A DNA stretch of 10,205 bases, from NCBI GenBank assembly GCA_024403175.1, contig JAKSSI010000034.1, forward strand, positions 1 to 10,205. The letters run 5' to 3'. Positions within the stretch are counted from its first letter, which is position 1. Every line of letters starts with the position of its first letter. Origin of the DNA: Clostridia bacterium. GTDB taxonomy: Bacteria; Bacillota_A; Clostridia; Peptostreptococcales; Anaerovoracaceae. The position numbers and the translations under genes are program-made. Shown here piece after piece: positions 1 through 5,831 of this stretch. A model generated the notes under the pieces. That model had not been told where the DNA came from and ran no database searches. It saw nothing but the letters and a program-made list of their open reading frames with translations.

Positions 1-23
1 CCGGCATATTTTTCTGTATGAGC

Positions 24-50
24 AAAAACCCGGCCTAAATATAAGCCGGG
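24..50 (-). terminator. Rho-independent terminator after rpmE
   Basis: Read on the minus strand, CCCGGC (50-45) pairs with GCCGGG (34-29). A G-U pair and two A-U pairs extend the stem to 9 bp around a 4-nt loop. Five T follow (28-24). It lies about 25 bases past the rpmE stop and so closes the rpmE transcript. On the plus strand no T-run follows the hairpin, so it should work in one direction only. Confidence 0.85.
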
Positions 51-75
51 CTGAAAAAGTCTTTCCTTAATGCAA

Positions 76-276
76 TTAGCCGATGTTGTACTTCTTCTTG
101 AACTTTTCAACACGGCCGCCGCGGTTGATAAACTTCTGCTGACCTGTGAAGAATGGGTGGCATTCAGAGCAAACGTCGAGTCTCATTTCTTCCTTGAGGG
201 ACTTTGTCATGAATGTGTTGCCACATGCGCAAGTTACCTTGCAATCCTTATAATCTGGATGAATTCCTTCTTTCAT
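76..276 (-). CDS. rpmE: 50S ribosomal protein L31 (zinc-binding type)
   Basis: This 66-residue protein is the usual size for bacterial L31, which sits at the subunit interface of the 50S ribosome. The N-terminus MKEGIHPDY and the CHPFFTGQQ and GGRVEKF motifs match the family along the full length. Cys16, Cys18, Cys36 and Cys39 form the CxC...CxxC zinc site of the C+ type. Such L31 proteins can serve as a zinc store in other bacteria and may be replaced by a zinc-free paralogue under zinc limitation; no paralogue is visible here. Cys12 is an additional cysteine outside the usual set. The ATG start is fixed by a strong AAGGAGG (292-286) 9 nt upstream. The gene follows prmC on the same strand but has its own candidate promoter at 319-347 and its own terminator, which suits high expression. 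Identity is certain. Confidence 0.97.
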   Translation of the reverse strand: MKEGIHPDYKDCKVTCACGNTFMTKSLKEEMRLDVCSECHPFFTGQQKFINRGGRVEKFKKKYNIG

Positions 277-285
277 TTCGAATTT

Positions 286-292
286 CCTCCTT
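286..292 (-). promoter_or_regulatory. Strong Shine-Dalgarno of rpmE
   Basis: AAGGAGG on the minus strand, 9 nt before the rpmE ATG. It is one of the two strongest ribosome-binding sites in the window and fits a ribosomal protein. Confidence 0.85.
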
Positions 293-318
293 ATTCTTTC
301 TTAATAAAACGCTTGACT

Positions 319-347
319 ATCTTACCACACCAGCCTTGAAGTTGCAA
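319..347 (-). promoter_or_regulatory. Candidate sigma-A-type promoter of rpmE
   Basis: On the minus strand, TTGCAA (347-342) is followed after exactly 17 bases by TAAGAT (324-319). Each box matches the consensus at 4 of 6 positions. Transcription would start near 312 and give a leader of about 35 nt ending in the strong Shine-Dalgarno. The -35 box overlaps the loop and 3' arm of the hairpin at 332-351. The boxes were read by eye; transcript mapping is lacking. Confidence 0.5.
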
Positions 348-356
348 GGCTTTTTT
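332..356 (+). terminator. Plus-strand terminator-like hairpin between prmC and rpmE
   Basis: AGCCTTG (332-338) pairs perfectly with CAAGGCT (345-351) around a 6-nt loop. A run of six T (351-356) begins at the last stem base. This is a simple intrinsic terminator on the plus strand, although both flanking genes are on the minus strand. It could stop antisense transcription before it enters prmC. Read on the minus strand, the T-run is missing, so it should not terminate prmC. With only 7 bp in the stem, chance is possible. Confidence 0.4.
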
Positions 357-389
357 GACTTTAGCGCCAGCCTTTTTGTTAAAGAGCGC

Positions 390-1229
390 CTAAGCCTTCT
401 TTGCGTAGAAGATTCTATCGTGTCCTTCTAAATCTTTTATGATGCCAAAATCCTTAAATTTCAAGGATTTGCGAGCAAATTCAAGAACCTGCAGAGACTG
501 ATCGTGGCCGATTTCCATATAGATGCTACCGCCCTCATTTAAGAACTCCGGAGCCTGCTCTAAGATTCTAATTACAATATCTAAGCCGTTTGCCCCACCA
601 TCTAAAGCCATCATAGGTTCATAATCTTTTACTTCCTTTTGAAGCTTTTCTATCGCTTTTGTTGGAATGTAAGGTGGGTTGCTTAAAATGTAATCGAATT
701 TGCGTCCTGCAACAGGTTCAAACAAATCACCTCTAACAATATCGGCATTTGCATATGGGCGGATATTATATCTTGCTAGCATAAATGCCTTTGGTGATAA
801 ATCAGATGCTGTAACGTGGGAATTTGGCAGATTTTCAGCCACTGCAGCCGCAATACAGCCAGAGCCTGTACAAAGATCCAAAATCTCAAGTTTGGCATCC
901 TTATCGGCGCTTTTAAGCACATTTTCAACCAAGATTTCAGTTTCTGGTCTTGGAATAAGAACTCTTTCATCTACAGCCAAATCTATGCCATAGAAGTTTG
1001 CCTTTCCCATTACATACTGAATTGGTCTGCCGGCAGTTCTTTCGTTAATAAGTGCAGCAGATGCCAAAAGAACCTTATCGTCTAGTTCTTCATTTTGATG
1101 GAAAAACAGATAAGTTTGGTCGCAGGAAAGAACATGGCAAGCAAGCATCTTTGCCTCGCCTTCTGCATTTTCTATTCCAGCCTTTTTAAAGACCCTAATT
1201 ATTTCTTCTAAAAATTCTTGTATAGTCAT
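390..1229 (-). CDS. prmC: Peptide chain release factor N5-glutamine methyltransferase
   Basis: PrmC (HemK) methylates the glutamine of the GGQ motif in release factors RF1 and RF2 using S-adenosylmethionine, which speeds peptide release in the cytoplasm. The 279 residues match the family's usual length. A helical N-terminal domain (about 1-75) that holds the release factor is followed by a Rossmann methyltransferase domain. Visible motifs are the linker strand motif [10 protein letters not shown] (89-98), the SAM-binding loop [10 protein letters not shown] (118-127) and the NPPY catalytic motif (184-187). ATG at 1229 is preferred. The same frame opens 7 codons earlier only at a TTG (1250) that lies inside the candidate promoter. 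Neither start has a Shine-Dalgarno, and the mapped -10 box predicts a leader of only about 3 nt. prfA, its common neighbour in Bacillota, is not in the window. The stop is TAG, unlike the TAA of the other genes. Identity is very secure; the exact start is moderately so. Confidence 0.95.
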   Translation of the reverse strand: MTIQEFLEEIIRVFKKAGIENAEGEAKMLACHVLSCDQTYLFFHQNEELDDKVLLASAALINERTAGRPIQYVMGKANFYGIDLAVDERVLIPRPETEILVENVLKSADKDAKLEILDLCTGSGCIAAAVAENLPNSHVTASDLSPKAFMLARYNIRPYANADIVRGDLFEPVAGRKFDYILSNPPYIPTKAIEKLQKEVKDYEPMMALDGGANGLDIVIRILEQAPEFLNEGGSIYMEIGHDQSLQVLEFARKSLKFKDFGIIKDLEGHDRIFYAKKA

Positions 1230-1233
1230 AATG

Positions 1234-1262
1234 TTTATATTATACGACAATTGCGATATAAT
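1234..1262 (+). promoter_or_regulatory. Candidate promoter of the phosphorylase-aldolase gene
   Basis: TTTATA (1234-1239) is separated by 17 bases from a perfect TATAAT (1257-1262). Transcription would begin near 1269, directly at the Shine-Dalgarno, giving a leader of about 16 nt. TTATAT (1235-1240) and ATATAA (1256-1261) form an inverted repeat, but both halves are part of the promoter boxes, so this is weak evidence for an operator. Confidence 0.55.
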
Positions 1263-1266
1263 TCAA
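1239..1266 (-). promoter_or_regulatory. Candidate prmC promoter (divergent, nearly leaderless)
   Basis: On the minus strand, a perfect TATAAT (1244-1239) lies 16 bases from TTGAAT (1266-1261); TTTGAA one base further gives a 17-base spacer. The predicted start of transcription is near 1232, only about 3 nt before the prmC ATG. Its -35 box overlaps the -10 box of the opposite promoter, so the two can hardly be occupied together. Assigned by eye. Confidence 0.55.
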
Positions 1267-1268
1267 AT

Positions 1269-1275
1269 AAGGAGG
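1269..1275 (+). promoter_or_regulatory. Shine-Dalgarno fixing the start of the fusion gene
   Basis: AAGGAGG lies 9 nt before ATG 1285. It rules out the earlier in-frame ATG at 1231, which would lie upstream of the predicted transcription start and would add 18 residues absent from uridine phosphorylases. Confidence 0.85.
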
Positions 1276-1284
1276 AGCTCCAAA

Positions 1285-2775
1285 ATGTTTTACGAAGAAG
1301 AATTACAATATCATATTGCTTGCAAAAAAGGTGATGTGGGAAGATACGTTATCCTTCCTGGCGACCCAGGCAGATGCGAAAAGATAGCACAATATTTTGA
1401 CAATCCAAAGCATGTGGCTTGCAACAGAGAATTTAATATCTATACGGGAACATTGTTTGGCGAAAAAGTAAGCGTTTGTTCCACAGGTATAGGCGGCCCA
1501 TCTGCAGCAATTGCAATGGAAGAACTCCACAACATAGGCGCCGACACTTTTATTAGAGTTGGTACTTGCGGCGGCATAAATGTAGATGTTCAAGCAGACG
1601 ATGTAGTAATTGCTAGCGGCGCAATTAGATTTGAACACACATCAAGAGAATATGCTCCAATTGAATATCCTGCCGTGGCAAATCTTGAAGTTACAAATGC
1701 TTTAAACGATGCGGCCAAGGCTTTAAATTATTCTCACCATGTAGGCATTGCTCACTGCAAAGACTCCTTCTACGGTCAGCACGACCCAGAAAAATCTCCA
1801 GTATTCTATGAACTACAAAACAAGTGGGAAAGCTGGAAAAGACTTGGCGTATTAATTTCTGAAATGGAATCTGCAGCCCTCTTTGTTATAGCTGACGCGC
1901 TTAAAGTTAGATGCGGTGCTTGTTTCCATGTAGTATGGAATCAGGAAAGAAAAGCCGCAGGCCTCGACCTGAAAAACGAAATGGATGCCAATACAGAAAA
2001 AGCAATTAAAGTGGCAGTTGAAGCGCTCAAGACATTAATAAAGAAAGACAATAATATTGCAGATGAAGCGTCTGTAGCTGCAGAAGTAGCACAAGAAAAG
2101 CCAAAGGCTGAAAGCAAGATAGAATCAAAATTATCCAAAGAAGAAATTCTTGCTATGGTAGACCATACACTCTTAAAGCCAACTGCTACTTGGGAGCAAA
2201 TTCGTGCTCTCTGCCAAGAAGCAATAGATGCAAAAACAGCATCCGTTTGTATTCCAGAATGCTATGTAAAACGTGCACACGAAAACTTCCCGGATTTAAA
2301 TATTTGCACAGTAGTTGGATTCCCTCTTGGATATAGCGATACAAGCGTTAAACTTTTAGAAACAAAGAATGCTATCGCAAACGGTGCATCTGAAGTTGAT
2401 ATGGTAATTAATATCACAGATGTTAAGAACGGCGCATTTAGCAACGTAACAGATGAAATTAGAGCACTTAAATCTGCATGCGGACAGCTTATTTTAAAGG
2501 TTATCATTGAAACCTGTTATCTTACTGAAGAAGAAAAAATAAAGCTTTGCGAATGCGTAACTTTAGGCGGTGCAGACTACATTAAAACCTCAACAGGATT
2601 TGGTAGTGGCGGAGCCACACTTGAAGACATTGAACTCTTCAAAAAGCACATTGGTCCAAATGTAAAAATAAAAGCTGCAGGCGGCATGAAAACTAAAGAA
2701 GATGTCATAGCCTTCGCTGAATCCGGAGCATCAAGACTTGGAACAAGCTCAGCTCTAAGATTATTAAACGAATAA
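1285..2775 (+). CDS. udp-deoC: Fused uridine phosphorylase and deoxyribose-phosphate aldolase
   Basis: One uninterrupted 496-residue frame holds two enzymes of nucleoside salvage. Residues 1-254 are a uridine-phosphorylase-type nucleoside phosphorylase, which splits (deoxy)uridine with phosphate into uracil and (deoxy)ribose-1-phosphate. Gly26, Arg30, Arg48, Arg91 and Thr94 fall at the same numbers as the phosphate-site residues of E. coli Udp, and EMES (193-196) is the ribose-binding motif. Residues about 255-283 are a charged Ala/Glu/Lys linker. Residues 284-496 are a complete DeoC TIM barrel, which cleaves deoxyribose-5-phosphate to acetaldehyde and glyceraldehyde-3-phosphate. Lys434 in KTSTG is the expected Schiff-base lysine, Lys463 in KAAGG the second lysine, and Asp372 in EVDMVIN the conserved acid. 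Both halves look intact. The intermediate step, phosphopentomutase, is absent and must act in trans. The uracil-recognition loop FYGQHD (162-167) differs from E. coli, so base specificity is uncertain. The gene is monocistronic and convergent with the TRIC gene. Confidence 0.93.
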   Translation: MFYEEELQYHIACKKGDVGRYVILPGDPGRCEKIAQYFDNPKHVACNREFNIYTGTLFGEKVSVCSTGIGGPSAAIAMEELHNIGADTFIRVGTCGGINVDVQADDVVIASGAIRFEHTSREYAPIEYPAVANLEVTNALNDAAKALNYSHHVGIAHCKDSFYGQHDPEKSPVFYELQNKWESWKRLGVLISEMESAALFVIADALKVRCGACFHVVWNQERKAAGLDLKNEMDANTEKAIKVAVEALKTLIKKDNNIADEASVAAEVAQEKPKAESKIESKLSKEEILAMVDHTLLKPTATWEQIRALCQEAIDAKTASVCIPECYVKRAHENFPDLNICTVVGFPLGYSDTSVKLLETKNAIANGASEVDMVINITDVKNGAFSNVTDEIRALKSACGQLILKVIIETCYLTEEEKIKLCECVTLGGADYIKTSTGFGSGGATLEDIELFKKHIGPNVKIKAAGGMKTKEDVIAFAESGASRLGTSSALRLLNE

Positions 2776-2779
2776 AAAC

Positions 2780-2808
2780 AAGCGACCCAACGGGTCGCTT
2801 TTAATTTA
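2780..2808. terminator. Bidirectional intrinsic terminator between convergent genes
   Basis: AAGCGACCC (2780-2788) and GGGTCGCTT (2792-2800) form a perfect 9-bp stem with a 3-nt loop. On the plus strand TTTAATTT follows the stem, ending the phosphorylase-aldolase transcript whose stop is 4 bases upstream. On the minus strand GTTTTT follows (2779-2774), ending the long operon whose last stop codon is at 2806-2808. It therefore serves both. Confidence 0.92.
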
Positions 2809-3411
2809 AGCTTTTGGCAAATGCCATTTATATTTTGCAGCAATCATTCTTAGAACAACAATTAATATAGTTCCAACTATCATTGCTAAAATAGCGTTGA
2901 ACGGATAGATAATGGCGCAGACAAATGCACCGATAATTCCGGCGCAAGCATAAAAATGTCTTACGAATATTACAGGCATTTCCATAGCGCAAATGTCTCT
3001 TAAAACGCCGCCACCAACGCCTGTGATTGTACCTAAAACAATTTCCATAAAGAAACTGTTAAAGCGGCTTGCTGTTTGTACACCAAGAACAACAAAAACG
3101 CCAAGTCCGATGGCATCAATCAAAACCCAAGCTGGATGATCTAAGTTAACTTTTCTTCTAACTGGTGGAAGAAAAGTAATAATTGAAACTGCAATTGCAA
3201 TTAAGGTAAAAATAGGATTTTTAAGCGCCCATGTTGGAGTAGCGCCAATAAGAACATCTCTTATCATTCCGCCGCCTACAGCTGTAAAAACTCCAAGCAT
3301 TGCAACACCAAAGATGTCCATTCTTTTGTTAATCCCAACCATGGCACCAGAAGCAGCAAATGCAACAGTACCAATGATTTCAAGGATAAAAATGATATTG
3401 TTTATGTCCAT
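2806..3411 (-). CDS. TRIC/UPF0126-family inner-membrane protein (YicG-like)
   Basis: This 201-residue, highly hydrophobic protein has the two tandem three-helix repeats of family PF03458 (UPF0126). The repeat signatures are GGGMIRD (46-52) and GGGVLRD (133-139), at the bend of a membrane helix in each repeat. About seven membrane segments can be drawn, with a short basic loop near 84-90. The prokaryotic family is related to TRIC trimeric cation channels, and some members have been annotated as glycine transporters. The substrate here cannot be read from the sequence. It is the last gene of the operon. Its ATG follows the yqhQ stop after 3 nt (TAATTAATG) and has no clear Shine-Dalgarno, so translation is probably coupled to yqhQ. 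Length and motifs are complete. Family is secure; function is open. Confidence 0.9.
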   Translation of the reverse strand: MDINNIIFILEIIGTVAFAASGAMVGINKRMDIFGVAMLGVFTAVGGGMIRDVLIGATPTWALKNPIFTLIAIAVSIITFLPPVRRKVNLDHPAWVLIDAIGLGVFVVLGVQTASRFNSFFMEIVLGTITGVGGGVLRDICAMEMPVIFVRHFYACAGIIGAFVCAIIYPFNAILAMIVGTILIVVLRMIAAKYKWHLPKA

Positions 3412-3414
3412 TAA

Positions 3415-4464
3415 TTATTTCTTTTCTGTTTTTGTTTTTATGTATTCGGCAGTTGCCTCTTCGTCTTTAATCTTTGTGCCATCTTTTAAGATAGTGCCGA
3501 CCCAATATTCAACTGGGAGATTCTGATCTTCGTGAGAAGGAAGAACTGCATTCATTGCTGCGATAGCAACTTCCAGTTGATCTAAAGACGGTTCTCTTGT
3601 AGTAACCTTTTGAAGAGCAATTCCAGGGATACTCATAATCTTTACGAAAGCAGAATTATGTCTTCCTGTAAACTGTAGAACTTCATAAGAAATACCAGCA
3701 ATGAAAGGTATCATAATAAGTCTTGAAAGAACTCTAAGCCACAGGCTTGGCCAGCCAAATAATGAGAAGATAAGTAATGAAATAATCATTACAAACATCA
3801 TAAAGCTGGTTCCGCATCTTGGGTGAAGAGTATAGAAACTCTGCGCATTTTCAGGGGTTAATTCAAGACCATTTTCATAGCAATGTATTGTTTTATGCTC
3901 TGCTCCATGATACTCAAAGGTTCGTCTAATATCAGCCATGAACGTGCATGCCCAGATGTAAACAAGGAATATGCAGATTCTTAAAACACCTTCAATTAAG
4001 TTGAGCAAAACTACATTCTTTACGCCAGCCTTTTGAACAAGACTTAAGACGAAAGTTGGGAAAAGTATAAACAGTCCAACACAAAGAAGGATTGCAAGGG
4101 TTGCGGAAATATAAATTTCAGCTTTTGAAAGACCACTTTCCTTCTTTTCGTTTTTAACTTCTTCTTTAGATTCGGCCGCAATCTGTTCTTCGCCCCATTT
4201 TTCAAGAAGATCTGCACCGTAGAACAATATTTCAGTACCTGTTATAAGCGAGCTTACAAATGATACAACCCCGCGAATAATAGGAAACTTCTTCCACTTG
4301 CTTGGTGCAGGAAGAGGCTCTACAGTAAGATGAATATTTCCATCTGGCTTTCTTATAGCAATGGAAAGTGCACGACTGCCGCGCATCATCAAGCCTTCGA
4401 GTATTGCCTGTCCGCCAACCTTTGTTGGACAGCAGTTTTTCATAAATATTCTATCTAAATCCAT
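3415..4464 (-). CDS. yqhQ: DUF1385 membrane protein YqhQ
   Basis: This 349-residue protein belongs to DUF1385, typified by B. subtilis YqhQ, whose function is unknown. Conserved blocks are GGQAILEGLMMRG (17-29), EYHGAEHKTI (184-193) and HPRCGTSF (214-221). A re-entrant or membrane segment near 62-82 precedes a charged Glu/Lys-rich stretch (88-114). Four further hydrophobic segments lie at about 117-142, 150-177, 219-240 and 245-263. His186, Glu189 and His190 make an HxxEH pattern, and with His214 and Cys217 they could bind a metal; this is inference. The start at 4464 is chosen over the internal ATG at 4443 because AGGG (4475-4472) sits 7 nt upstream, within the end of rho. The gap to the rho stop is 2 nt. 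Family members are often found near rho, rpmE, prmC and prfA in Gram-positive genomes, consistent with this setting. Confidence 0.9.
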   Translation of the reverse strand: MDLDRIFMKNCCPTKVGGQAILEGLMMRGSRALSIAIRKPDGNIHLTVEPLPAPSKWKKFPIIRGVVSFVSSLITGTEILFYGADLLEKWGEEQIAAESKEEVKNEKKESGLSKAEIYISATLAILLCVGLFILFPTFVLSLVQKAGVKNVVLLNLIEGVLRICIFLVYIWACTFMADIRRTFEYHGAEHKTIHCYENGLELTPENAQSFYTLHPRCGTSFMMFVMIISLLIFSLFGWPSLWLRVLSRLIMIPFIAGISYEVLQFTGRHNSAFVKIMSIPGIALQKVTTREPSLDQLEVAIAAMNAVLPSHEDQNLPVEYWVGTILKDGTKIKDEEATAEYIKTKTEKK

Positions 4465-4466
4465 AT

Positions 4467-5831
4467 TTATACCCTAGTCTTCTTAAACATTTGAATAAAT
4501 TCTTTGTTTGACTTTGTATGACAAAGATCGTTAACTATCTTTTCTGTTGCTTCAGCTATGCCCCAATCTGCAACAGTTCTTCTAATGAGCCATACTGTTT
4601 CCAGTTCTTCGGTACTGATAAGCATATCTTCTTTTCTAGTACCAGATTTATTAAGATTAATTGCAGGGAAAATTCTCTTTTCCTGAAGCTTTCTATCTAA
4701 GTGAAGCTCCATATTTCCTGTGCCCTTAAATTCTTCGAAAATCATATCATCCATACGACTTCCAGTCTCAACTAGAGCTGTAGCAAGGATTGTAATGCTT
4801 CCGCCTTCTTCAATATTTCTCGCAGCACCAAAGAATTTCTTAGGCTTATAAAGCGCTGCAGGATCTAAACCGCCTGAAAGAGTTCTACCTGAAGATGGCT
4901 CAACCAAGTTATATGCACGAGCGAGCCTTGTAATTGAATCCATGAGAATGATTACATCTTTTCCGTGTTCTACAAGGCGCTGAGCTCTTGCTAAAACCAT
5001 TTCTGCAACCTTAATGTGGTGCTGAGGCTGTTCATCAAATGTAGAATAAATAACCTTACCCCTTATGCTTCTTTGCATATCGGTTACTTCTTCTGGACGT
5101 TCATCGATAAGAAGAACAATAAGCTCTGCCCCTGTATTCTGATTTTCAATAGCAGATGCAATTTGTTTTAACAGCGTGGTTTTTCCTGCTTTTGGTGGAG
5201 CAACGATAAGACCTCTTTGGCCCTTACCGATAGGAGCAACCAAGTCTGTAAGTCTCATCGAAAGCGCGCTGCTACCCTTTTCAAGACATATTCTTTCATT
5301 TGGATAAATAGGTGTTAAATCGGAATATTCTTTTCTGTTGCGCGCAACAGATGGGTCGTCGCCATTTACTTTATGAACATATAAAAGAGCGCCGAAACGT
5401 TCGTCTTTACACGGCTTTCTCGCAACGCCAAAGATTTCATCGCCAGTCTTTAAATTAAAGCGACGAATCTGAGTTGGACTTACATAGACATCCTTTTCTG
5501 AGGTAAGGAAATTATCGTATCTTAGGAAGCCAAAACCACCTTCAGCTAAATCAAGAATACCAGTAGTATCGTATCTACCATCATCTTTTGCAGGAGTCTC
5601 CTCTGCAGTCTCGGCAGGCTGAACCTCTTCAACTTCCTGTGGAACTTCAGCAGTTTCAACAGGCTGCTCTTCAACTACTTTTTCCGCTTCTTTAGCCTTC
5701 TCTGCTTCAACAAAATCAACAATAGCATCTATTATCTGCTGCTTTTTGAGTTTTGCCGCTTCTATACCAAGAACTGTGGCAATCTCTCTTAACTCAGCGA
5801 CTTTTTTCTCTTTAAGATCTGCTAATTCCAT
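4467..5831 (-). CDS. rho: Transcription termination factor Rho
   Basis: Rho is a hexameric RNA-dependent ATPase that translocates along untranslated RNA and releases RNA polymerase. The 454 residues comprise a SAP-like N-terminal helical domain (1-45), an acidic Glu/Pro/Val/Ala-rich linker (46-84), an OB-fold RNA-binding domain (86-155, with GGFGFLR at 98-104), and a RecA-type ATPase core. The core shows Walker [10 protein letters not shown] (211-219), the catalytic-glutamate strand IDERPEE (242-248, Glu244 matching E. coli Glu211), Walker B VIILMD (293-298) with [10 protein letters not shown] after it, and the GTGNMEL R-loop region. All ATPase motifs are intact, and it is longer than E. coli Rho (419) because of the linker. 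ATG overlaps the upstream stop by one base (TAATG), with GGAG 8 nt before it inside the SLH gene, so translation is likely coupled. Lying inside an envelope operon is unusual for rho. Confidence 0.98.
   Translation of the reverse strand: MELADLKEKKVAELREIATVLGIEAAKLKKQQIIDAIVDFVEAEKAKEAEKVVEEQPVETAEVPQEVEEVQPAETAEETPAKDDGRYDTTGILDLAEGGFGFLRYDNFLTSEKDVYVSPTQIRRFNLKTGDEIFGVARKPCKDERFGALLYVHKVNGDDPSVARNRKEYSDLTPIYPNERICLEKGSSALSMRLTDLVAPIGKGQRGLIVAPPKAGKTTLLKQIASAIENQNTGAELIVLLIDERPEEVTDMQRSIRGKVIYSTFDEQPQHHIKVAEMVLARAQRLVEHGKDVIILMDSITRLARAYNLVEPSSGRTLSGGLDPAALYKPKKFFGAARNIEEGGSITILATALVETGSRMDDMIFEEFKGTGNMELHLDRKLQEKRIFPAINLNKSGTRKEDMLISTEELETVWLIRRTVADWGIAEATEKIVNDLCHTKSNKEFIQMFKKTRV

Noticed and set aside
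1..23. Possible second terminator arm at the left edge (CCGGC followed by a T-rich stretch)
   Set aside because: Only one potential arm is visible; its partner would lie outside the window, so it cannot be supported.
70..339. Plus-strand frame of 89 codons over rpmE
   Set aside because: It is antisense to L31, which matches its family along its entire length. The plus-strand frame has no ribosome-binding site.
700..1085. Plus-strand frames of 97 and 89 codons over prmC
   Set aside because: They overlap each other in different frames and oppose the conserved SAM-binding and NPPY motifs of prmC.
1235..1261. TTATAT...ATATAA inverted repeat as a repressor operator
   Set aside because: Both halves are parts of the two promoters' AT-rich boxes, so symmetry is expected from the divergent arrangement. 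No other operator evidence was seen.
1231..1284. Upstream start for the phosphorylase-aldolase gene
   Set aside because: The added 18 residues do not resemble the family, and this ATG lies upstream of the predicted transcript start. The AAGGAGG at 1269-1275 clearly serves ATG 1285.
1303..1638. Minus-strand frame of 111 codons
   Set aside because: It is antisense to the phosphorylase domain; its cysteine- and tyrosine-rich product looks like the complement of a conserved gene.
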